Source: DATKZH01 sp964505295 (GTDB lineage: Bacteria > Planctomycetota > Planctomycetia > Pirellulales > Thermoguttaceae). Taken from it: 16,476 bases of DNA. Made by a program: the position numbers and the translations under genes. Where the stretch lies: assembly GCA_964505295.1 (NCBI GenBank), contig CAZDHR010000125.1:1-16476 (forward strand), in the 5' to 3' direction. A model generated the notes under the pieces. It made no database searches, had not been told where the DNA came from, and saw only the letters and a list, made by a program, of their open reading frames with translations. Shown piece by piece: positions 1 through 7,147 of this stretch; position 1 is the first letter of the stretch; every line of letters starts with the position of its first letter.

Positions 1-834
1 CAAATCCCCACGAGGCACCACCTCTGCCTGGCGGATGCCCGGGAAATGGAGGTCGAGCCCGAATCCGTTCATTTGGCCCTGACGTCGCCTCCCTACTGGA
101 CGCTCAAGGAGTACCGGGATAGCGAGGGCCAACTGGGCCATATCCAAGGCTACAGCGAGTTTCTACGGGAACTGGATAAGGTCTGGACGCGGTGCTTCGA
201 TGCTCTCGTTCCCGGCGGACGACTGATCTGCGTGGTCGGAGACGTCTGCCTGTCTCGGAGGAAGAATAAGGGGCGACATACGGTCGTCCCGTTGCATGCA
301 TCGATCCAGGAGCACTGCCGTCAGATCGGGTTTGACAATCTGGCCCCGATCATTTGGCACAAGATAGCCAACGCCGTCTATGAAGTGGAGAACGGTTCCG
401 GTTTCCTCGGCAAGCCCTACGAGCCAAACGCCGTCATCAAGAACGACATCGAATTCATCTTGATGGAGCGAAAGCCCGGCGGGTATCGGCAGCCAAGTGT
501 GGCTGCCCGCGTTCTGAGCGTTATTTCGGACGAGAATCACAAGAAGTGGTTTCAGCAGATTTGGACCGGGCTCACGGGAGCGTCCACCCGGAAGCATCCC
601 GCCCCCTATCCGGTAGAGCTGGCGGAGCGCCTAATCCGCATGTTCAGTTTTGTGGGCGACACCGTGCTGGACCCCTTTGTGGGAACCGGAACGACGACGG
701 TTGCCGCAATGCGCCACGGCCGGAACAGCGTCGGCTTCGAGATTGACCCCGAATACTTCCGCTACGCGAACGCGCGCGCCAAAGAAGCATGTGGCGATTT
801 CTTCAGCAAGGCAGAGGTAGAGGTCCATGGATAA
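1..834 (+). CDS. Beta-class site-specific DNA methyltransferase (5' partial)
   Basis: This enzyme transfers a methyl group from S-adenosylmethionine to an exocyclic base amine, probably protecting DNA from the adjacent nuclease. The frame is open to the first base of the window. The residues before the first visible ATG (position 46), including HHLCLADAREM, look like the usual lead-in to motif IV, so the true start lies upstream and the gene is cut by the window edge. Motif IV is TSPPYW (visible residues 28-33). The SAM-binding motif I, DPFVGTGTT, comes late (about 224-232) and is followed by FEID. The order IV then I is the beta-class arrangement. TSPPY is common in N4-cytosine enzymes but does not exclude N6-adenine. 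The stop TAA overlaps the next start in ATGGATAA, so the two genes are translationally coupled. Family confidence is high; the target base and site are inferred. Confidence 0.93.
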   Translation, partial: QIPTRHHLCLADAREMEVEPESVHLALTSPPYWTLKEYRDSEGQLGHIQGYSEFLRELDKVWTRCFDALVPGGRLICVVGDVCLSRRKNKGRHTVVPLHASIQEHCRQIGFDNLAPIIWHKIANAVYEVENGSGFLGKPYEPNAVIKNDIEFILMERKPGGYRQPSVAARVLSVISDENHKKWFQQIWTGLTGASTRKHPAPYPVELAERLIRMFSFVGDTVLDPFVGTGTTTVAAMRHGRNSVGFEIDPEYFRYANARAKEACGDFFSKAEVEVHG

Positions 835-1554
835 TCTGCACGAGCGACTCGAAGAAGCCGTTCGCACTTCTGGCTTACCCGGGATCGCCAGGCCGCGCGC
901 CAAGGTCGTGCGGGTCGAAAAGACTCCGGTCTGCGCAGTGCCGTCACGGGTGGGAAGCACCTCGATGGTTTCATCATGCTCTGCCGGGATCTCCTCATCG
1001 AGGCGGGCTTGCCGGAACCCAACGTCTTTTGCAGCAGGCAGCTTGAGTTGCCGGGATACTTCCGTGCCGAGAAGAAGTGGGACTTGCTCGCCGTGGTTGA
1101 TGGTCACCTTCTCGCGATCATCGAGTTCAAGGCTCAGGTTGGCCCGTCCTTCGGGAACAACTTCAACAACCGAACCGAAGAGGCTCTGGGCAATGCCGTC
1201 GATTTGTGGGCCGCCTATCGGGAAGGAGCGTTCAAGCCCTCGCAGCGTCCTTGGCTCGGTTACGTCTTCCTCCTGGAGGAATGCGCGAAGTCCTTGGCGC
1301 CCGTCAAGGTGAAGGAACCACATTACCGAGTATTCGAGGAGTTTCGAGAGTCGTCCTACGCGGAGAGGTATGAGGTCCTCTTGACCAAGCTGCTCCGGGA
1401 GCGACTCTACGATGGAGCGTGCTTGCTGCTATCGACCAGGAAAGGGGGGCCAAAGGGTCAATATCGAGAGCCCAGCGGAGAACTTTCCTTTCAGAACTTC
1501 GCCAGTCTCCTTATGGCGCACGGCATCGCCTTTGCGAAGACTCGAAACGCTTGA
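827..1554 (+). pseudogene. PaeR7I/XhoI-family type II restriction endonuclease, frameshifted
   Basis: By similarity this is a CTCGAG-type endonuclease of the PaeR7I/XhoI family. The body in frame 1 contains blocks I recognise from that family: RSAVTGGKHLDGF, LELPGYFR, WDLLAVVDG, IEFKAQVGPSFGNNFNNR and AVDLWAAYREGAF. The D-x(n)-E-x-K core (WDLL...IEFKAQ) is present. The ATG at 827 (MDNLHERLEEAVR) is in frame 2, while the continuation HFWLTRDRQAARQGR is in frame 1 from 865. One base, most simply a C in CGCCAC read here as CGCAC near 863-867, appears to be missing. Frame 1 has a stop at 832-834 and no ATG, GTG or TTG before 976. A start at 976 would lose the conserved N-terminal segment. This is either a real inactivating indel or a sequencing error. 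The stop is at 1552-1554, convergent with dnaA. Confidence 0.88.
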
Positions 1555-1651
1555 GCGAACAGACGGCCAGCTTGAAGTCCCGGCCCTGACTCCACCGACA
1601 TGGGACGCTGCGAGTGCCGGCAACGGATGTCCCGACCACGCCCCGCCCCGC

Positions 1652-3121
1652 TCACCCCGCGCGGAGTACGCGCTCGACTTGCTGGACGGCGTCGCCGACT
1701 TCCCAGGTGCGGTCGGCCAGCTCGATCGACTGGCCGTCGGCCAGCCAGCGGTCGACCCGCTTCTGGGCCGAGATCACCGTCGTGTGGCTGCGCCGACCGA
1801 AGTAGGTGCTAATCTCGCTCAGGGCGCTGCGGGTGTATTTTCGGGCAAGCCACATGGCGAGCATGCGCGGGTGGCTGACGCACTTCGACTTCGCGCCCGA
1901 CTGCAACGTCTTGGGCTCCAGACCGAACGCGTCGCACATGGCCTTTTCAATATCGGGTAAACGCACTGTTCGACGGCTCGCCCGGATCAGCTCGGCCAGC
2001 TCCTCTTCGGCCAGCGCCAGCGTGATCGGCCTGCCGAGCGCTTGGCTCGTCGCCCGCAGACGACAGAGGGCGCCGGAAAGCTCCCGGGCGTGACTCGTCA
2101 GATGCGAGGCGACGTACTGCTTGACCTCCTCGGGGACGCGCATCCCGAAGCGATCGGCCATGCGGGCGACGATGCCCAGTCGCGTGCGGTAGTCGGGCGG
2201 CTCGATCCGGCAGGCGATCCCGCTGGCCAGCCGGCCGGTCAGCTCCGGCCCCAGGTCGGAGATTTCCTCCGGCGGCCGGTCGGCGGCCAGCACGAGCTGG
2301 CGCCGGTGCTTGAGAAGCGTATCGATGGTGTAGAGCAGCTCGATCTGCGTCGCCCGCTTGCCGCGGAAGAACTGAAGGTCGTCGAGGACGAGCACGTCGA
2401 CGCTGCGATACTTGCGGCGGAAGCTGGGCACGCCGCTGCCGCGAAGGGCTTGGAGGAAGTCGGTGGTGAACTGCTCGGCCGTCAGGTAGATCACGGTCGT
2501 GCGGGGATGGTGCTTGCGCACCGCCGTCCAAACGCCTTCGAGCAGGTGCGTTTTGCCCACGCCCGTCGGGCCGTAGACCAACAGCGGCGATAGCTCGCCG
2601 GGCCGCCGGGCGACCGAGTCGGCCGCGGCGTGGGCCAACTGGCTGGTCGGGCCGGTGACGAACGACTCCAAGTTGGCGAATCGCCGTCGGCCATTGGCGC
2701 TCGGAGGGCCGACCGGCGACGGATCCGGATGCGACGCTTCTGCGGGCGGCGTCGGTTGCGGAGTCTTGGGGCGAGAAGACGGGCTCGACGCGATGGATTC
2801 CGCGCGCGGGGGCCCCCCGTTCTCCGTATGGGAATCCGCGTTGGAAGAGGTTTTTGCGGCGGGCGTCGCCGACAGGTTAGGGTCGACGCGGAACTCCAGC
2901 GAGGGGACCCGGCCCAGCGTGTCCCGGCATGCGAGCTCGATGTGGTGGCAGAAATTCGCGCGGAGCCACCGCTGGAAGAAGCGGTTGGGCACGACGACGG
3001 TCAGCGCGTCGCCGTCGAGCTCGAACCGGCCGGTGGCGCCGAACCACAAGTCGAAGCGTTCTTTTCCGACCCTGTCAGCCACCGCATCGCGGAGAGCTGA
3101 CACGATCTCCATATCGTCCAT
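1652..3121 (-). CDS. dnaA: Chromosomal replication initiator protein DnaA
   Basis: This is the AAA+ initiator that binds DnaA boxes at the origin and opens the duplex. From the ATG at 3121 the protein has about 489 residues. Domain I (about 1-80) has FDLWFG and FFQRWLRANF. A Pro/Ser-rich linker covers about 80-150. The AAA+ core has Walker A GPTGVGKT (about 184-191), Walker B VLVLDDLQFF (about 243-252) and an arginine-finger region GRLASGIACRIEPPD (about 296-310). Domain IV carries the box-binding helix RSHTTVISA (about 444-452), close to the classic RDHTTV signature. A GTG at 3151 and an ATG at 3112 are alternative starts. I prefer 3121 because it gives the usual spacing to the domain I aromatic residues. 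The gene stands alone, with no dnaN, recF or gyrB beside it, and I saw no DnaA-box cluster in the flanks. A candidate promoter lies about 160 bases upstream. Confidence 0.96.
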   Translation of the reverse strand: MDDMEIVSALRDAVADRVGKERFDLWFGATGRFELDGDALTVVVPNRFFQRWLRANFCHHIELACRDTLGRVPSLEFRVDPNLSATPAAKTSSNADSHTENGGPPRAESIASSPSSRPKTPQPTPPAEASHPDPSPVGPPSANGRRRFANLESFVTGPTSQLAHAAADSVARRPGELSPLLVYGPTGVGKTHLLEGVWTAVRKHHPRTTVIYLTAEQFTTDFLQALRGSGVPSFRRKYRSVDVLVLDDLQFFRGKRATQIELLYTIDTLLKHRRQLVLAADRPPEEISDLGPELTGRLASGIACRIEPPDYRTRLGIVARMADRFGMRVPEEVKQYVASHLTSHARELSGALCRLRATSQALGRPITLALAEEELAELIRASRRTVRLPDIEKAMCDAFGLEPKTLQSGAKSKCVSHPRMLAMWLARKYTRSALSEISTYFGRRSHTTVISAQKRVDRWLADGQSIELADRTWEVGDAVQQVERVLRAG

Positions 3122-3283
3122 GGCCACGTCCCATGCGCCCCCCGCGCACACCTTGTCCGGCAGTGCAACGTTTGCGCGTTAATCTCACCACCCCGCTAGA
3201 CGCGGGGCAGCACCGGAGAAGGCTGGCGAACAACGACGGCGGTCGCCGTCTTGGCTCCCTTTTTGTGTCACCCGATGCGTCCG

Positions 3284-3311
3284 ATTTTACCTTTGCCAGC
3301 ACTGCTGTCAA
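3284..3311 (-). promoter_or_regulatory. Candidate sigma-70-like promoter of dnaA
   Basis: Read on the minus strand, TTGACA (3306-3311), a 16-base spacer and TAAAAT (3284-3289) form a near-consensus pair. Initiation would fall near 3277. This gives a leader of roughly 155 bases before the dnaA ATG at 3121, long enough to hold regulatory elements. Found by eye, with no experimental support. Planctomycete promoters do not always follow this consensus. Confidence 0.5.
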
Positions 3312-3515
3312 ACACGCGCCGCGCCCAAAGCGGAGAAGAATTCCGTGTGCCCTCGCCCGGTGCGGGAACCGCCAGAAAACGCGGCGGCTCCGCCTGCCCG
3401 ACGCCGCGGAGACTCTCTTGGGCGGCAAACCGTGTGAAGTGGAAAACGTGTTCGGCCGGCGCCCACCCACCCGGGTTCGGTCGCAAGCCGCCGCGCAGTA
3501 AACCTTGACACTTCA

Positions 3516-3613
3516 GGGAGTTGGGAGTCGGGAGCGAAGAGATGGGAGTTGGGAGTTGGGAGTTGGGAGTTGGGAGTTGGGAGTGCAGAGTTGGGAGTTG
3601 GGAGTGCAGAGTT
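3516..3613 (+). repeat. GGGAGTT heptamer tandem repeat (G-rich, quadruplex-capable)
   Basis: Heptamers run through this stretch. GGGAGTT and GGGAGTC begin at 3516, five perfect GGGAGTT units occupy 3544-3578, and the pattern continues with variants GGGAGTG and CAGAGTT to 3613. The regular GGG runs separated by four-base loops could form a G-quadruplex on the plus strand. The array lies between the GNAT gene and the dnaA promoter. Translated, it gives the meaningless GSWELGV pattern, so the ORFs over it are artefacts. Confidence 0.85.
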
Positions 3614-3651
3614 GGAAATGCGGGGGGCTCGGGTCTGTTCGCGACGCCCTT

Positions 3652-3730
3652 ACCCCCACTCCGGGCTCCCGACTCTTCGCTTCCCACTCCCCACGCTTTG
3701 CTCCCCGCCCCGAACTCCCGACTCCCCACT
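3652..3730 (-). repeat. C-rich degenerate counterpart of the GGGAGTT repeat (inverted)
   Basis: This stretch is the same heptamer field in opposite orientation and more diverged, with runs such as CTCCCGACTC and GAACTCCCGACTCCCC. Its reverse complement includes AGCGAAGAGTCGGGAG, matching the AGCGAAGAG motif at about 3533-3541 in the G-rich arm. The two fields could therefore fold back on each other across about 40 bases of unrelated sequence. The field ends about 12 bases downstream of the GNAT stop. Confidence 0.6.
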
Positions 3731-3741
3731 TTTTCCTCCGC

Positions 3742-4662
3742 TCACCGCGCGCCGTCGATGACCCACAGATACACGTTCCTTCGGTCCCAGGCGTGAAATC
3801 CGAGCATCGAGTACATTCGGATCGCCGGGCCGTTGGCCGAATCGACGGCCAGGATCAGGCGCCGGCGCCCAGCCTCACGAGTCAACCACTGGGCACGTCG
3901 GGTGATGTCGTTCCCCCAACCGCTCCCTCGGGCCGAGGGCACCAGCCCCATGTAGACCAGCTCGTAGCTCTCTTGCTCGGGGTGGTCGGCCAGGAGCAGG
4001 CAGCCGACGTCCTCACCCTGATGGCGGACCAGGAGCCAGCGGCCGGGGGAGAACACGCCCGTTGCCCGATAGCCCGCCAAAACGTCGTCGATCTGCCGAA
4101 CCCCGTTGAGTCTCGGGCAGTCGAGCGTTTCCTGGTAGGTAGCCCCGACGACGCGAGCCAAGCGGTCGTGGTTGGCCGGGCAATACGACTCGAACTCGAC
4201 CGGGCTGGCAGGCGGCGAGGCCGGGAAACTCTCCTCCAGGCTGAAGAGGTAGAGCAGCTCGGCGACCGGCTCGAACCCGGCCTCGCGAAGCCGGGGGGCG
4301 TCGTCCCCCATACCGGGCTCGAGCAGCGCATAGGCTACACAGACCCCGTTGCCGACAAGATACTCCGCCGTGGCGGCCAGGAGTCGCTCGGCCGTGGTGC
4401 CCGGTTCGCCGGACGCCAGGCGGGGGGGCCAAACCAGGGCCGCTCTCCCCGCTTGGACTTCGGAGAAGACCCCGCCGACCAGCCTGCCCCCGCGACGAGC
4501 CGCGAGCAGCCCGCCCATCGGCACCGTGCCCGGTTGGGACCCCGCGAGCAACGATTCGACGCGCTGGGCTCGGTCGCCGGCCAGCAGGTCACCGAACACC
4601 AGCGCGAGGACTTCTGCGCGTGCCTCGGGCACAACGGGTTTCACTACGGGGGGATCGATCAT
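3742..4662 (-). CDS. GNAT-family N-acetyltransferase, tandem-domain type
   Basis: This protein probably transfers an acetyl group from acetyl-CoA to an amine; the substrate is unknown. It has 306 residues, about twice a single GNAT domain. The C-terminal half is the clear catalytic-type domain: YELVYMGLVPSARGSGWGND (about 233-252) holds the acetyl-CoA pyrophosphate-binding R-G-x-G-x-G type loop. VDSANGPAIRMYSMLGF (about 273-289) is the conserved last helix and strand. The N-terminal half (GGLLAARRGGRLVGGVFSE, then an AGFEPVAELLYLF strand near 128-140) looks like a degenerate second GNAT fold, as in MshD-like tandem enzymes. The start at 4662 lacks a clear ribosome-binding site. The gene follows nnrE on the same strand but is separated by an inverted repeat, so an operon is uncertain. 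Confidence 0.85.
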   Translation of the reverse strand: MIDPPVVKPVVPEARAEVLALVFGDLLAGDRAQRVESLLAGSQPGTVPMGGLLAARRGGRLVGGVFSEVQAGRAALVWPPRLASGEPGTTAERLLAATAEYLVGNGVCVAYALLEPGMGDDAPRLREAGFEPVAELLYLFSLEESFPASPPASPVEFESYCPANHDRLARVVGATYQETLDCPRLNGVRQIDDVLAGYRATGVFSPGRWLLVRHQGEDVGCLLLADHPEQESYELVYMGLVPSARGSGWGNDITRRAQWLTREAGRRRLILAVDSANGPAIRMYSMLGFHAWDRRNVYLWVIDGAR

Positions 4663-4726
4663 CCGCGCAGCCTACCCAACGTGGGTCACTTCGCCCCGAA
4701 GCCGTGACCACCTTCGGCGGCCGTCT

Positions 4727-4809
4727 CGTTTTACTGCAAGCCGGAGGCGTGCGCGGGATCGCCAACGTGCCTTCCCCGGTCGCGCACACCTCCGGCTTGC
4801 GGTGAAACG
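4727..4809. repeat. Inverted repeat with 29-base arms
   Basis: The left arm (4727-4755) and right arm (4781-4809) are reverse complements with three differences, all of which would be G-U pairs in one transcribed strand. The 25-base loop is 4756-4780. The core of the arm is GCAAGCCGGAGGCGTG. The element lies about 50 bases past the nnrE stop and about 65 before the GNAT start. It could terminate nnrE transcription without a U-tract, or be a copy of a dispersed palindromic (REP- or MITE-like) element. Confidence 0.85.
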
Positions 4810-4862
4810 ACAATCAGCACGCTCTTGGCAACAGGTTGTTCTTCGGCCGATCCCGAGTGCGG

Positions 4863-5543
4863 TCAAATCCTGCCCAGCATCCTCTCCACCAGCTTCCTCG
4901 GGGCGCCGATATCGAGCACGTGGAGCTGGCCGGTGTACTGCTCGGCGTCGGGCTGGAAGAAGCCGGGCTTGGCGGCCACGAAAGTGCACGTGTGGGCGGC
5001 GCGGATCGTATGTCGCGAGGCCTGGCCGGTGTCGCAATCCAAACCGCTGGGCACGTCCACGGCGAGCTTCGGGACCTCGGCCGCGTTGAGCTGGTCGATC
5101 ACGGCGTCCAGCGGCGAGTGCGGCTCGCCCTGCGCCCCGGTCCCCAGAAGGGCGTCGACGATCCACGCGGCGTCGGCCAGTTGGTCCTCCAGCCGGGCAG
5201 CGTCGTGTTTGGGCCGGAAACAGCCGATGGGAACGTCGGTCCTCTGAAGGATACGGAAATTTGCCGCCGCATCGCCCGACAGCTTGCCCGGGTCGGTCCA
5301 CATCAGCACGCGCGCCGCGTATCCGCGCAGCTCCAAGTGTCGGGCGACGACGAATCCGTCGCCGCCGTTGTTGCCCTTGCCGCAGCAGATGACGACCGGG
5401 CCTTCGATGCCCAGCTCACAGAGCGTGTCGGCAACCCCCCGTCCGGCGTTCTCCATCAGGACCACCCCGGGGATGCCGTATTCTTCGATGGCTCGGCGAT
5501 CGAGCTGGCGGACTTGGGAACGGTCGAGCGTGCGCGGCTGCAT
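4863..5543 (-). CDS. nnrE: NAD(P)H-hydrate epimerase (YjeF N-terminal domain)
   Basis: NnrE interconverts the R and S forms of hydrated NAD(P)H (NADHX/NADPHX) so that a dehydratase can restore the cofactor. It has 226 residues, the length of the epimerase domain alone; the dehydratase domain (NnrD) found fused in many bacteria is absent. Key features are YGIPGVVLMENAG (about 22-34), the glycine-rich nucleotide-binding segment CGKGNNGGDGF (about 54-64), the acidic VDALLGTG segment (about 129-136) and DVPSGLD (about 163-169). The ATG at 5543 is preceded by GGAGAG seven bases upstream, a good ribosome-binding site. It is divergent from the FmdB-type gene, with about 125 bases between them. Confidence 0.94.
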   Translation of the reverse strand: MQPRTLDRSQVRQLDRRAIEEYGIPGVVLMENAGRGVADTLCELGIEGPVVICCGKGNNGGDGFVVARHLELRGYAARVLMWTDPGKLSGDAAANFRILQRTDVPIGCFRPKHDAARLEDQLADAAWIVDALLGTGAQGEPHSPLDAVIDQLNAAEVPKLAVDVPSGLDCDTGQASRHTIRAAHTCTFVAAKPGFFQPDAEQYTGQLHVLDIGAPRKLVERMLGRI

Positions 5544-5668
5544 GGGCGGACTCTCCGAAACGGCAACAGGGCGGTCGGAGGCGGACTTCCCCCGACGCCG
5601 CAGTGTATCCTAGAATAATTGCGTGTTCAGGTCACGGCCTGCGCAAGGATATTCAACGAGTTTCCACC

Positions 5669-5905
5669 ATGCCAATTTATGAATACGTTTGCCGCGGCGG
5701 CGATCACCCATTCGAATGGCTGGTCCGCGGCGGCGAGAAGCCGACGTGTCCCTCCTGCGAGCGGGGGGACCTGGCCAAACAGTTGAGCGTTCCCGCCGCT
5801 CACGTGGCAGGGGCCGGCGAGGCGCTCTGCCCCGCCCGAGTGACCGGTTCCTGCCAGGCGTCCGACTGCTGCGGGGGCCGTTGCGACTTCGCCGAAGGGC
5901 GTTGA
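5669..5905 (+). CDS. FmdB-family zinc-ribbon protein
   Basis: This is a small protein (78 residues) of the FmdB putative regulatory family. The family begins MPIYEY and folds a zinc ribbon; its molecular role is not well established. The start at 5669 is chosen because MPIYEY is the family's invariant N-terminus, though an in-frame TAT-rich extension to 5603 is possible. The second zinc knuckle CPSC (27-30) is intact. The first is degraded: VCRGGDH has Cys8 but glycine where the second Cys of CxxC is expected. The C-terminus is Cys-rich (CPAR, CQASDCCGGRCD), which might compensate. There is no strong ribosome-binding site; a weak TAGAAT lies at 5611. A hairpin follows the stop. Confidence 0.85.
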   Translation: MPIYEYVCRGGDHPFEWLVRGGEKPTCPSCERGDLAKQLSVPAAHVAGAGEALCPARVTGSCQASDCCGGRCDFAEGR

Positions 5906-5945
5906 ACCGGGCCGACCGCGGCTGGAGCGTCTGTGACCAAAGCGA

Positions 5946-5976
5946 GAGGGCGGAACGCCGACTGCGTCCCGCCCTC
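5946..5976. terminator. Bidirectional hairpin terminator between convergent genes
   Basis: GAGGGCGG (5946-5953) pairs with CCGCCCTC (5969-5976). After a one-base mismatch, ACGC (5955-5958) pairs with GCGT (5964-5967) around a five-base loop. The plus-strand side runs into GTTTCC, a weak T-tract. It lies 40 bases past the FmdB-type stop and 70 before the convergent gene's stop, an ideal place for a shared terminator. Confidence 0.7.
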
Positions 5977-6046
5977 GTTTCCTGCCTTTCGCGCTTCCGG
6001 CGACTGCCTTTCTCGCGCGTTGTCCGATGGCTCGTCCGATTCGTCT

Positions 6047-7147
6047 TTATGGAATCAGGAAGGCTCCGCCGGTCCAAGCGCCGGCTTCGAACAGCGCGGC
6101 GCGAATGCTCAGCGGCAAGGGGTCGAGCATGTACGGCGCGCAACTGCCCGGCCGGTAGTAGCCCAGCGAGTAGATGCACTCGTTGGGCGGATAGAGCCCC
6201 ATCTTGTACGGCAACACCGGGACGGTCAGGAAGAAGTGGGCCCCGGAGGCAACCGGCTGCAAAAACGGACCCCACGAGTGACCGTACTGCTCCAGGTGCA
6301 CTTGTTCGAAGTAGGCGGGCTTGTGGCACAGGGCGGTGGCCTTCCACGTGAACGTGATCGGGGCCCAGCCGTGCGTCAACCGGTCGGGCGCTCCCCTTTG
6401 GATGAGCGTACATTCCTCAGGGAACATGTCTCCCGCGGCCGAGATGTCGTGGGTGATCTGGTTGATCGGCGTCAGCTTCACGGCGGAGCACGGGTCCTCG
6501 ATCACACTCGGCGCGATCACCACCGATTCTACTTCCCCCCGCTCCAGCAGGTTGGGTTGGAACGAGGGATCGTCGACGAGGACGTCCGGCAGGCGGCCGG
6601 GAATCATCTGCTCGGCAACGGGCTCTTCGAGCACTTTGTCCTGGAGCGTCGTGCCCGATAGCAAAGGCTTCGCCCCTGTTTTCAAATCCTCAAACGGGTC
6701 GTCGAACGGGTCCACGACGCCTTCGGCGGCCGGCTCCGGGAGCACGGGGGACGTGTACTGGGCAAGCCGTTCGCCGCCCCGGTCCGTCGTCTCCGCGGAG
6801 GAGCCTCGCGAGACGTCCGCCTTCGACGGTCGGTAGGGGAGCCACTCGAGCTTGCCGTCCTGCTCGCTGGTCGAGTAGCTCACGGTCCGGACACCCGAGT
6901 CGTGGCTCGAAGCGTCAAGCGCGTAAGCGGCCGTGGTGACGCCCGAGTCGCCGGCTTGCGCGGAGGTGAGCCACGCGGCGGTCAACAAGCCGACTGCCAG
7001 TGCGACGGCCAAACAAGGGAAGGGGCGATGGGACGAGACTGGGCGGCCCCGGAAGGCGGCCGGCGGCGCGGAGTCGACGCGATCAGTCCTCGTCGAACAT
7101 GTACTCCATGCTGTAATTGGGGGCTTCCTGCGTAATCGCAATGTCAT
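6047..7147 (-). CDS. Secreted/membrane-associated conserved planctomycete protein, unknown function
   Basis: Function is unknown. The C-terminal 150 residues (TFTWKATALCHKPAYFEQVHLEQYG..., GPFLQPVASGAHFFLTVPVLPYKMG, CIYSLGYYRPGSCAPYML, GAWTGGAFLIP) match a block I recognise as widespread in planctomycetes. Five cysteines lie in this half (DPCS, EECT, LCHK, NECI, GSCA). From the ATG at 7147, a hydrophobic segment at about 45-63 ending in SAQA looks like a signal peptide after a long basic lead. The middle is low-complexity and acidic (DPFDDPFEDL). The start is doubtful. The ATG at 7147 has GGGAGAG eight bases upstream but overlaps the end of guaB by 65 bases. A TTG at 7012 avoids the overlap but leaves a signal peptide with no basic residues. 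It may be co-transcribed with guaB. Confidence 0.75.
   Translation of the reverse strand: MTLRLRRKPPITAWSTCSTRTDRVDSAPPAAFRGRPVSSHRPFPCLAVALAVGLLTAAWLTSAQAGDSGVTTAAYALDASSHDSGVRTVSYSTSEQDGKLEWLPYRPSKADVSRGSSAETTDRGGERLAQYTSPVLPEPAAEGVVDPFDDPFEDLKTGAKPLLSGTTLQDKVLEEPVAEQMIPGRLPDVLVDDPSFQPNLLERGEVESVVIAPSVIEDPCSAVKLTPINQITHDISAAGDMFPEECTLIQRGAPDRLTHGWAPITFTWKATALCHKPAYFEQVHLEQYGHSWGPFLQPVASGAHFFLTVPVLPYKMGLYPPNECIYSLGYYRPGSCAPYMLDPLPLSIRAALFEAGAWTGGAFLIP

Noticed and set aside
863..870. Programmed frameshift in the endonuclease
   Set aside because: No X-XXY-YYZ type slippery sequence and no obvious stimulatory structure, so a plain indel is simpler.
3122..3151. GTG start extending DnaA by ten residues
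   Set aside because: AAGG directly abuts the GTG with no spacing, and the extra residues (CAGGAWDVA) do not resemble DnaA N-termini.
3505..3510. TTGACA on the plus strand as a promoter
   Set aside because: No -10-like hexamer at suitable distance and no plus-strand gene follows; downstream is the heptamer repeat.
3544..3613. Short direct repeats as a CRISPR array
   Set aside because: Seven-base units in tandem without spacers and with no cas genes nearby.
3505..4707. Long plus-strand ORF (400 codons) antisense to the GNAT gene
   Set aside because: Its start is the heptamer repeat (GSWELGV pattern) and the rest is the antisense of a well-supported GNAT gene. This is typical of high-GC shadow ORFs.
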